From Cryptomeria japonica (Eukaryota > Streptophyta > Pinopsida > Cupressales > Cupressaceae): a stretch of DNA of 64,000 bases. Both the position numbers and the translations under genes were made by a program. Positions 20,841 to 29,593 of this stretch are shown here, piece by piece. The stretch lies in NCBI RefSeq assembly GCF_030272615.1, contig NW_026729143.1, positions 1-64,000 of the forward strand, given 5' to 3'. A model generated the notes under the pieces. That model saw nothing but the letters and a program-made list of their open reading frames with translations, was not told where the DNA came from and did no database searches. Each line of letters begins with the position of its first letter. The stretch's first letter is position 1.

Positions 20841-22836
20841 CCCATTATGATGTCGAATATTCCAAGATGCACCACAATTAATTATTAATTTTATATTTTA
20901 TATTATTAAACTCTCATTAGTCAATGTGTCCAACACATCTATAACAATAGTACATATCTCAAGATGTGGTGTGCACATCATTCATAATTAGATGACCAAT
21001 CAAAATTTATTGATAAGTTCTTGAAGACCCATTTTGATTTCTTTGTGTATAATAAACAATGTTAGACAAAACAGTTACCACGTGTAGAATGGTTTTATAA
21101 TATAATTTTCAACACCATAACCAAGCTATGAATGGACAATATCCCCTATCTATCCAAATATATATACCAAGTAGTTCCGAAGTACAAGTCATGGATTCCA
21201 CCCTTCACACACATGACACAATTATATAAACCCTTAAGGATTATTTTTAGATCACATATATTTACATATGAAGTAAAAAACAATCAAGATTACTCCAAAT
21301 AAAATTTTGACATTGATGAAATGGTCCTTTTTGCATCTAACTGTATATAAATAATCTTCCCTAAAGTTGAAGATTAAATAAAAACGAGCACAAATGATTC
21401 ATGGGACCTACATTTTTTTACAAAAATATTAAATCTATGGCATACAAATTGGAGCTTTCTCTTTCCTCCAAGTTCCACCTAGTAATCCATTTTTTTTTTT
21501 AAGATGAATATTTTCTAGTGTATTCACGCTTAGTTGGTACATTACCTATGTTTGATATGAAGGGAGTAATCCATTTTTGTTTTTAAGATGAATATTTTCT
21601 AGTGTATTCACGCTTAGTTGGTACATTACCTATGTTTGATATGAAGGGATTTATGCTCTTGGCACCAGAATGTATACTTGATTGTCATTCATACCAAATA
21701 CAAATCTACATTATAATTTAAGTTCTCTTCTAGTAGCATGCTATGCAACACAAATATGTAATGTGGTCTAATCACTCTTCGAAAGGCAACAAAAAAATTC
21801 TCATCTCAAGATTTGATAATAAATCCTCGTTTAAGAGTGAGGGCATATAAGGAACCATAGTCCTAACTATTTTATTAAATAATTACTTTTGCATTGAGGT
21901 ATACATAAGGAAAGAATTGGATATATACGCTTTGTAAATCATCTCTTTTCCTATGTTAGTTAATCTCACATGTTTGAAAATAATAACCACGTATTAGGTA
22001 AAATTAGTACATGTAGAGCGTATGTATACTACTATAGTCATTTATGAATTTTATTGTTGCAAGCATGAACTCATGATATTGCCCCCTCAAAGAGACCAAT
22101 GATGTTCTACATTGAAAATTTTCTTAATTCAATATATTAATATATGTTTTGTCTCAATTTTGTGCAATTATTTCTGTACTTTGTGATTTGCTAATATATT
22201 TTAAGAGGTTCATTGTAATAGCATTGGGTAATAAATTTTACTAAGAAAATTTGTGTCTAAACCCACAATAATAGATACAAGACACAAAGAAAGTATTTAA
22301 TTTTTTATATAAAATCATCAAAGCTAGTTTTAAATTAAATTTATTCCATCACATTAATTATAAAACTAAGTATCATTATCCATCATGTTTCTTTTGATGC
22401 TTATTTTTCTATTCTAAATTGACACTAGAACACAACTATTGTTTACTAATCTAGATTAATTTGTACCATTAGATTTGAATAGCCTAGATCAAAATTTGAA
22501 AAGGTTTATTTTCCTTTTGTACATATACATGTATATAAAAATATTAAAAATTAGATTTTAAGATCTGATAAATTTAATTTTTTTTAATTCGAGCCATTAT
22601 ATGCTCCCAATAGCACATCTAAATCTATTTTTATAGGAGTAATTATAACCAAACAAAACTTCTAATATTTCAATAGTATACCATTTCCAACACCAAAATT
22701 TTATAATTCCCTGCCCTAAAATTTTTTCTTTTTTTCTTATGGCCCATCTTCTCATGGTAGCCTAATTAAATTTTTATTGGTGCCTCTAATTCTCTATGTA
22801 CACTTGCAGTGTGGATTTTAAAGTAGATTTCTTTAG
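20841..22836. other. AT-rich gene-free stretch, unit 1
   Basis: About 2 kb at high AT content with no coding frame of note, no LTR ends and no RNA gene recognised. The only structure is the 84-bp tandem pair at 21481-21648. The counterpart is 49708-51703. Confidence 0.5.
21481..21648. repeat. 84-bp tandem duplication, unit 1
   Basis: Two adjacent 84-base copies (21481-21564 and 21565-21648), both beginning AGTAATCCATTTTT and ending GATATGAAGGG. They are near-identical, differing by one base in the T run. The pair is repeated in unit 2 (50348-50515), so the tandem predates the 29-kb duplication. Confidence 0.92.
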
Positions 22837-23325
22837 CTATTCTTGAGTTCAAGATTGATTATGTTTCCTAGTACATTATTTGAGGTTGTTTGATCAACTA
22901 TTCTTGAGTCCAAGATTGATATTTTTGCTTAGTAATTTATTTATCAAGGTCTTCCATTTATCTCTCACATCTTTCATCTATGAATTATTAACCCCTAGGG
23001 TCCATTTTTGTGGAGAACTTGAAACTCTCAAGAACTTTTTTTTGTTGTATACTATAGCGAAGAAATTTTGTGCTTAGTTTGATGACTTCAAACCATCCAA
23101 GCCTACTCCCTTCTTATGTCATGTGATTTTTCCGAGAGATTTGTCCTACTTCCCTTTCAAATTTACCTACATCTAGCGTAATTTTAAAGGGAAAATATTT
23201 CAGCACTTGTATACTATAATGAAGTAATCTTGTACTTGGGTTGATGACTTCAAACCATCCAAGACTACTCCCTTCTCCTGACATATATTGGGAGATTTGT
23301 CATACTTCCATTTCAACAACAAAAA
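22837..23325. repeat. Two short direct duplications, unit 1
   Basis: CTATTCTTGAGTTCAAGATT (22837) recurs 61 bases on as CTATTCTTGAGTCCAAGATT (22898). A longer block at 23045-23163, starting TTGTATACTATAGCGAAG and containing GATGACTTCAAACCATCCAA, recurs at 23207-23325 with moderate divergence. No terminal inverted repeats and no convincing coding frame. Confidence 0.7.
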
Positions 23326-23639
23326 ATAGGTCATTAAATAGTACAAATCCGAAACCCTCACATAAGTTTTTAAACAACAACAACAACAAAAATTATTTGA
23401 TACAAAATAAATTTGATACCATTTTGGCAATTTGTTGTTAATGTTTCTTAGAGAATAGAATGGATGCTAAAAAGAATGAAATGAAGCCTTCTGAATTTTT
23501 TTGGGGGGAATACCCAACTAGAAAAATGTTCTATTTTTATTGATATAATTAGGAACACATTTTGGGTTTAGAAATAATCTTTTCCATTGCAAGTCACCAT
23601 TGAAAAAAATCTTACTTCAAAACTATATAATTAAATTAT

Positions 23640-25029
23640 ACAAATTGTAAGGTATTGATAAATTAGGGTTTCACCACCTGGATTGATAATAAAGCCACTA
23701 ATTTCACTTGGGACCAACCTCACATCAAGGGAAGGAATTTAATTTATTCAATCCTGAAATAACTAAACTCGGATCAAGTTAATCCTTACCTTGTTAGAGT
23801 TAAATTTGAATAGCAATTAGGGTTAAGTTGTAATGCTAGATCTAGGAAAAATAATGAGAAATGGATATTGAATAATAGTAACATAATGTTCTAGATATCA
23901 TGCAGAGATGTAAACTTAGATCTGAGGTGGGAAAATGGATCAGAACCTACAAAGAAATATTTAGGCATAATTGTCAAGACTAAGGGAGCAGATTGCCCTA
24001 GTCCTCCAAGTATCAGGGGCAAATAGACTGGATGTTTTCCAAATTAGGATGACATACATAATCCATCATTGAAAGGTTGTCAAAAATTCATGAGATTGAG
24101 GGGATTTGATCACCCTAGTCCTCTACTTTTTGCACCTTCAAAAGTTGAGTCTGATCGTTGTCATTGACACTAGTACCAAATTTCCCAATCACAACTCTTG
24201 AGATAATTCCCTTCACACAAAAAGAAAGAAATAGGGTTGTTGATGGGGATTTGCCTTAAAGGTTAAACCCCAGTTCAAGAGATAAAGCCTTGAATTAAAT
24301 TCAACTTGTAACTGAAATACTAAAGTAAATTCTATATCATAATACCTCAAATCAGTAATGACTTATTGAAGTTGATTGTGCAATCCTCTTTGAATGTGAT
24401 CACATATGTCAATGCAATAACATGACTTGACATAACATGAACATGACCTAATAGAACATACATGCTTGCATGAGGAATGATACAATTTTCTCCATGATGT
24501 TTTAAGAATATGGTGGGATGAAATCCTACCTTGAGTGCTTAAGAATGCTTGATAACAAATGATTGGTGTATGCACAAATGATGGGGTATGAAAATGATAA
24601 TCAAATTTAATTGATAGGATGCCTTTATATATAGTTTCATTGGTAAATTACCAGTAAGGCTTACCTCCAATGGTTACATTGAGGTATGTGGAGAAAAATA
24701 AATTGAGGAGGCATAGTGCCCAGTCCTATTTAATTTAGGACTTGTTTAAGGGGGACCATGGCACCCAAGACATCCTGGTCTAGATAGGGGTCCCCCAAGC
24801 GCCCTTCTCCTCCCAAAATAGGAAAAACAAGGTTGTATCTTGGAGAGCAACATTCTAGGATGGGGTCCACTAGGTCATGCAATTAGGTGACATAAAATTT
24901 CAAGTAAAATGAGCCAAAATAGGTGTAGGGAAGAACTAGGATTAGATGAACTAAAGTAGGGCCACAAGAAGGAGGTGTGAATTATATCGATTACAATTTA
25001 CGATGTTATGTTTATCCCCCACTTTAACA
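23640..25029 (-). mobile_element. Gypsy-type LTR and leader, minus strand, unit 1
   Basis: Read on the minus strand, an LTR-like block runs from TGTTAAAGTGGGGG (25029) to CCCATCAACA (24238), about 792 bp with TGTT/AACA ends, and includes a TATA box (CTATATATAAAGGC near 24630). It is followed by a gene-free leader-like stretch to about 23640. A degenerate TGGTACTAGTG near 24175 could be a primer-binding site, which would put the LTR end slightly further in. No coding domain follows. The boundaries are estimates. Confidence 0.5.
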
Positions 25030-25426
25030 AGAGTACGATTTTATGCAAATACTCACGATAAAGTAGAAAGATGAGGAAAAAAGAGAGGAGAAAATAGGAG
25101 CAAGATCACAAAGAGATAAGCCATCACTAATTTTGAGGAACCAAGCCCCCAATCTTAAGATCTTTACTCATCCAAACACATGCAAGGGAACACAAAACAA
25201 GACAAAATAAAAAAAGTCAAAAAAAGGAAATCAAAGACAAAAGACACAAAACAAAGGGATTAGTACTAAAACAAAAATCTCTAAGTCAACCAGTTGAAGA
25301 GACCTCAATAATAAAAATAAAAATGTCTTAGCCACTAATTTGATTCTCGGAATGTTATTACAAGAACACAAGTAGTCACCTAGAAAGAGAAAGAGCATGC
25401 ATCAAATAATGAACTTGTGATCCAAC

Positions 25427-25752
25427 AACTAGCAAAGCTATGAGTTCATGGGGAGAAGAAATGAGAAAACGTGGATGCCATAGACTAGCAAGTTGTGTTA
25501 TGTTGGGTGATCTATGAGAGAGAGAAACAAGGTAACATGGATTCTACGAGCTAGCAAGCTATATCATGCTAGGCGATCCACAGAAAAATGAATTCTCATA
25601 GGACAATAAGTTGTATTATGTTGTGTGATCCATGTAGGAAGGAAGAGTCAGAATAGTCTAGAAAGTTCTATTATGTTAGTTCCACTCATCAAAAAATGCA
25701 TCAAAAGGAAGGTTGAAAGGTCTAGAAAGTTTTATCATTCTATTCAACCCAC
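25427..25752. repeat. Degenerate ~50-66 bp tandem repeat, six units, unit 1
   Basis: Successive units open with CTAGCAAAGCTATGAG, CTAGCAAGTTGTGTTATG, CTAGCAAGCTATATCATG, CAATAAGTTGTATTATG, CTAGAAAGTTCTATTATG and CTAGAAAGTTTTATCATT, each followed in most cases by a TGATCYA-like word and a purine-rich spacer. Spacing varies from about 50 to 66 bases. An 86-codon open frame crosses it but shows only the repeat. The equivalent in unit 2 is 54294-54619. Confidence 0.65.
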
Positions 25753-26018
25753 CTTAAAGAAGTTGAAAAATAGGATGAGTCGACATCTATTTATATATAT
25801 TGTTTGGCTTCAAGACTTAAGCATCTCGTCTAAGGCTTTGATCTGGTTTCGTGCATGTAACAACCTATCTAAGACATGTAATTAAAAATGTCTAAGACAA
25901 ATAATAATTAAAATACTAATAATTGTATTTTGAATTTTATTTATATAATAAATTAAATTTCAAACTACAAAATCTAAATTGAAATTTATAGGATAAAAGA
26001 AACTACCTTTTAATTAAA

Positions 26019-26021
<3 letters not shown>

Positions 26022-26057
<36 letters not shown>
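26022..26057. repeat. (TC)18 microsatellite, unit 1
   Basis: Thirty-six bases of pure TC, followed by CTCCTCCT. In unit 2 the same site holds 72 bases (TC)36 at 54889-54960. This is the largest length difference between the two full units. Confidence 0.95.
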
Positions 26058-26060
<3 letters not shown>

Positions 26061-26806
26061 CTCCTACTAAGTGTAGACCTCCAACTTAGATCTAAGACCA
26101 TAAACTCATCATATAAATACATATTTAACAATATGTAGTAACTTGTTCTACTTTGTTTCTTGTTTCCATGTGGAACTTGGCTTTCACTACTTTGAATATC
26201 TACAGACTAGCCATTTTTTTTTTTTTGAAGAGTTCTCATTATGTCACAAGGAGATAAGTTTTTCTAGTTCAACCTCTCAAAACCATACAAGGATCAAATA
26301 TAGTAAGCAAGGACCCTCAAATATGATTTCATCTTTCGTTTTTTGTGCACAAAATCCAAATTTTTTATGTTGATCCTCCTTTAACATTCTTAAATAAGAA
26401 ATATTGTTTGAGGGATTAGAGATGTAAAATGAATGCAATTAAATGACTTAAAATACTACCACATAAAACCAATCATGTAAATGTGTGCTCAATTGATATG
26501 ATAAAACATTTAGGTTAAGTTCAATTGCAATATCAAAAGGATCTATAGAAGGTAAGGGAGCATTAAATTCATGTATGTAAATAAAACACAATTTATAAAC
26601 AATTTACTAGAAAATGGATACATGACATCATTTATACATAATGATTGTAGTATTTACAATTGATATTTCATTGTGGAATTGAATGAGAAATAGTAGGATG
26701 TTGGTTTTGGTAGGATCAAATCAAGGAAAGAAGTGAGGTTGGGAGTGGCTATAGGCACACATAATCATAATTTATGAATCGCTCAAGTAGCTGGTGTGGT
26801 TGAAAT
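26058..26806. other. AT-rich gene-free stretch, unit 1
   Basis: No gene, RNA or element ends seen. A 76-codon open frame at 26143-26373 is Phe/Ser-rich and has no recognisable domain. Confidence 0.4.
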
Positions 26807-27075
26807 TTCCCACTTCCATAGCCTAGAGTGATCATGCTTATATCATGGTCTCCTCTTCCAATAACTCTTCAACTTATTCTAGATGGACAAAGATGTATGT
26901 TTGTATCCTCGCTGCAAATTAATATAGTTAAGCCTAGTCATTCCCACTTCCATAGCCTAGAGTGATCATGCTTATATCATGGTCTCCTCTTCCAATAACT
27001 CTTCAACTTATTCTAGATGGACAAAGATGTATGTTTGTATCCTCGCTTGCAAATTAATATAGTTAAGCCTAGTCA
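26807..27075. repeat. 134/135-bp tandem duplication, unit 1
   Basis: Two nearly identical adjacent copies, 26807-26940 and 26941-27075, each starting TTCCCACTTCCATAGCC and ending AAGCCTAGTCA; the second has one extra T. The pair recurs at 55710-55978. Confidence 0.92.
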
Positions 27076-27603
27076 TTGTAAATGTAGCTAGAAGATTGAG
27101 ATTTGTAATTAGTGACAAGAGGCAAGAGTATAAGAATGAGGTAGGAATCTTTAATGGTGATTATTAGGTTTAAGATTAGAATGTGCAAGTTAAAGGGCTC
27201 CATATTATTTAATTCTACAATTATTTGATAATAAAATGTGAACCAAATTTATTAAAATATGAAATATTAATATTTTAATAAACATTTCCAATAAAATATA
27301 TAACCTAATGTTTAAGAGACCTTCAAATATTATTGAAATTGTGCGGAAGAACTAATAGATGATCATCTATGCACAAATACATTGCTCATTACTTTTCCGT
27401 TTTAGGTCTATCATACAACTATTATTAATCTTTTATACAAATACTGATCAATTCTTTAATATAACTACTTCAACATTATCATCCGCATAATAAATGAACT
27501 ATCTAAAATGCAAATCACCATTTAAACACTGAACTGAACAACATTTGTGCTATTGCTCTGCTGCAACCAAATGTCCTTGCCACGCTAACAAAACTCCATA
27601 TTT

Positions 27604-28008
27604 GAGCGGTACGTACATATCAACTCACCAGTTTTTCTCTACAGGACTTGGCTTCGTTTCAGAGCTCACATGACAATTTTGTCAATTAGTGGAACTTGGC
27701 TCTTTAATGATGAAAGCGCTATAATTATCAACTTTGCGCATGTGAGAAATCCCTGCAAAATGCAGATGCTTTACAACTGTGTTTTTACAGTACACCTCTA
27801 AGTTGATCTCAGGATCATTTTCATCAGTTGCTAGTTGCATCGCTTGGCATGTGAACTCTGAAATAAGGTCATTAATGCACAGGAAAACAATCAAGTTGAT
27901 CTGTGTGCACGATCGAACTACTGACGGAGTTTAACTAGACTTTAATGATAGTGTTTACTTGGTAATGTGCCTAATGAGCCGTACGTACATATCGTCTCAT
28001 CTGTTTTT
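27604..28008. repeat. Repeated GTACGTACATATC motif flanking the orphan exon, unit 1
   Basis: A 33-base word at 27604-27636 (GAGCGGTACGTACATATC...) recurs at 27976-28008 (GAGCCGTACGTACATATC...) with about six mismatches, both ending GTTTTT. The core GTACGTAC is palindromic. The second copy abuts the 130-bp hairpin. It may be a trace of a small duplication. Confidence 0.6.
27682..27857 (-). CDS. Possible minus-strand exon, unrecognised product, unit 1
   Basis: On the minus strand a consensus acceptor (TTATTTCAG, ending at 27858) precedes an open frame that runs to a TGA at 27682-27684: about 57 codons including FTCQAMQLATDENDPEINLE, VYCKNTVVKHLHFAGISHMR and KVDNYSAF. The composition is balanced and coding-like, unlike the AT-rich surroundings. 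I do not recognise the family. It could be the last exon of a gene whose other exons lie to the right, but none was found before the Cys-rich fragment on the opposite strand, so a stranded exon is more likely. The counterpart is 56585-56760. Confidence 0.35.
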
Positions 28009-28009
28009 A

Positions 28010-28139
28010 GGCGCTGGCTATGGGGTCCTTTAAACAGCACCCCATGGCCCCCTACTTCCTAGCCTCCTCCTGCAGCATCGTGCAACCTATGAAGTAGGGA
28101 GCTATGGGGTGCTGTTTAAAGGGCCTCATAGCAAGCGCC
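28010..28139. ncRNA. 130-bp near-perfect hairpin (miRNA-precursor-like or MITE), unit 1
   Basis: The 49-base arms 28010-28058 and 28091-28139 are inverted copies matching at 44 of 49 positions (both read GGCGCT.GCTATG.GG.CCTTTAAACAGCACCCCAT in their own direction), around a 32-base loop. It is far more GC-rich than its surroundings. The arm length, loop and scattered mismatches fit a plant miRNA precursor or a young foldback element. No convincing target duplication was seen. It ends 28 bases before the acceptor of the Cys-rich gene fragment. Confidence 0.6.
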
Positions 28140-28167
28140 ATGATGTACCACCCAAACCCTTTTTTAG

Positions 28168-29350
28168 CAAGAGCTGCAAGCAGCGAAGTTCCTGTCGGGA
28201 GTGGCAGGAAGGAGGTGTGATTGGTTTGAGTTGTTGTTGAGAAAGTCGGTGGAAGCGAAGTTGTATGAAGATCTAATAGTTCTTTATTTTGATTTAATGA
28301 AAGTTAAATTTCAGATAATTATAAATGCAACTATCAGGATCATTGTGTAGGAAAGCACAAATGAACAATTTCATTTTTAAAATGTACGACGGAAAGGTCG
28401 AGATTGCTGCTATGGCTCCTTATAATAGATCTGAGTATTATAGAGAGAGCCTGAGTGAGCTAGCAGAAGCGGTGACAGAAAGAATCGATTCTTGCTATTA
28501 CAGTGGATTCACCTTCATGAGGGCTCTGAAGCTTATTATAGCTCAGATTGCAGCCAAGGACTGGACTGATATTGACAGCAAGCGAGTGGCTATGACAGTT
28601 GATATCCTGAGGAGAAATCTTACGTCTGCGGTCCACATGGGATGCCTTTCTGTGACAGATACAAATGAAGAATTAAGGGTTTTGGATAATTTCAACACAC
28701 AGGAAGGAGTTCCTGATTTTCCTGTTGCTGTCGGGGAGTCTTCTATAAGTTCAAACACCACAGATTTCTGTGATGATGACGAGGAGCAAAGGTTGCAGCT
28801 AGAGGCTAATGTAGCTCTTGGCAAAGTAAAGCAAGGACTATCAGTTTGTGGATGCAAATGTTCTGTTTGCTTCTGGAGATGTGTGATGGAGAAAGGGCAT
28901 GGTGACCGTCATTCTTGCATGGGGAGTCATTTGTGTACAGAAAACTGCAGTTATTGTACTCGAGAAGGAGACAGCTTAAGCTTATGCGGGGATTTAGCAG
29001 GGCATGAAGGAAATCACAATTGCAAAAGGAAAAATCATACATGTGGCCAGAGCTGTTACTTATATGAGACATCTTCAAATTGTAATGAGAAATGTTCTCT
29101 GTGGCCAGGGCAGCCTGGCCAGCACAAGTGCGATTCCCCTCAACATATGTGCAACAGAAAATGCTCTCTTCCAAGCTGCATTAATCCCTGTGCTGTGGCG
29201 ATTGAATCGAACCATAAAGCACATCAGTGCAATGAGAAATATTGTCCAACCAAATGCACGATAAATGGGTGCAGCAGCTCATTTCAGTCCTCCACCATAC
29301 TTGAACAAGGTTTCATCATAAAAAAGCCTCTCCAAGAGGTGACAATTTAG
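28168..29350 (+). pseudogene. Cys/His-rich zinc-binding gene fragment, unit 1
   Basis: An acceptor (CCTTTTTTAG) opens a frame QELQAAKFLSGVAGRRCDWF, then LLLRKSVEAKLYEDLIVLYF, that reaches a TAG at 28348; one base out of phase, a 341-codon frame from 28325 carries on (KAQMNNFIFKMYDGKVEIAA, DWTDIDSKRVAMTVDILRRN). A single-base shift near 28345 explains the split. From about codon 175 the product is dense in Cys and His (CGCKCSVCFWRC, HSCMGSHLCTENCSYC, HNCKRKNHTCGQSC, HKCDSPQHMCNRKC, HQCNEKYCPTKC), like zinc-binding arrays of NF-X1 type. I recall similar stretches in very large plant GTPase/VWFA-type proteins, which is tentative. No upstream exons or downstream domain are present, so it is a partial gene. 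Confidence 0.55.
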
Positions 29351-29593
29351 AAATCCTTCTTGTATCAATTTAATAATTATGTTGAATATTGTAATAACAA
29401 GATTCTTTTTTAAAGGCAACAATACCACAATCACCTAAAGAAGTTTCAGCATCCCTGATAACAAAGTCCCTCAAGGAAGCTCCCTTAAAGGTCCATGATG
29501 TATTGCTAGAAGGGAAAGAATGTGTGGAACAAGTGGATGAGTGATGAAGGCTTATGCTTGTGAAAAGAAGTGAAAGTATCATGACGTGATAGA
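29351..29593 (+). other. 3' tail of the unit with a short coding-like frame, unit 1
   Basis: After the stop of the Cys-rich frame, 29416-29544 reads 42 codons (ATIPQSPKEVSASLITKSLK, then EAPLKVHDVLLEGKECVEQVDE, stop). The composition is coding-like, but I do not recognise it; it might be another exon of the truncated gene. The unit ends 49 bases later at the junction with the gypsy fossil. The counterpart is 58254-58496. Confidence 0.3.

Larger units (their letters stand above)
704..29593. repeat. Segmental tandem repeat, unit 1 (28,890 bp)
   Basis: Every landmark here recurs in the same order and strand 28,866 to 28,903 bases downstream. The left edge is exact: shared sequence starts at GACTTCAGATC (704) and the bases before it differ from those before 29594. 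The offset drifts in three steps (a short length difference in the gypsy LTR, one A in a poly-A run near 16175, and 36 bases in the TC microsatellite), so the units are independent sequences rather than one copied string. Substitutions seen by eye number about two dozen across the unit. Confidence 0.97.

Noticed and set aside
25427-25752. CRISPR-like array
   Set aside because: The repeats are degenerate over the whole unit with no conserved short repeat and unique spacers, and the DNA is plant nuclear.
28543-29174. Minus-strand frames of 104 and 122 codons opposite the Cys-rich gene
   Set aside because: They are antisense shadows of the plus-strand coding frame and have no domain of their own.
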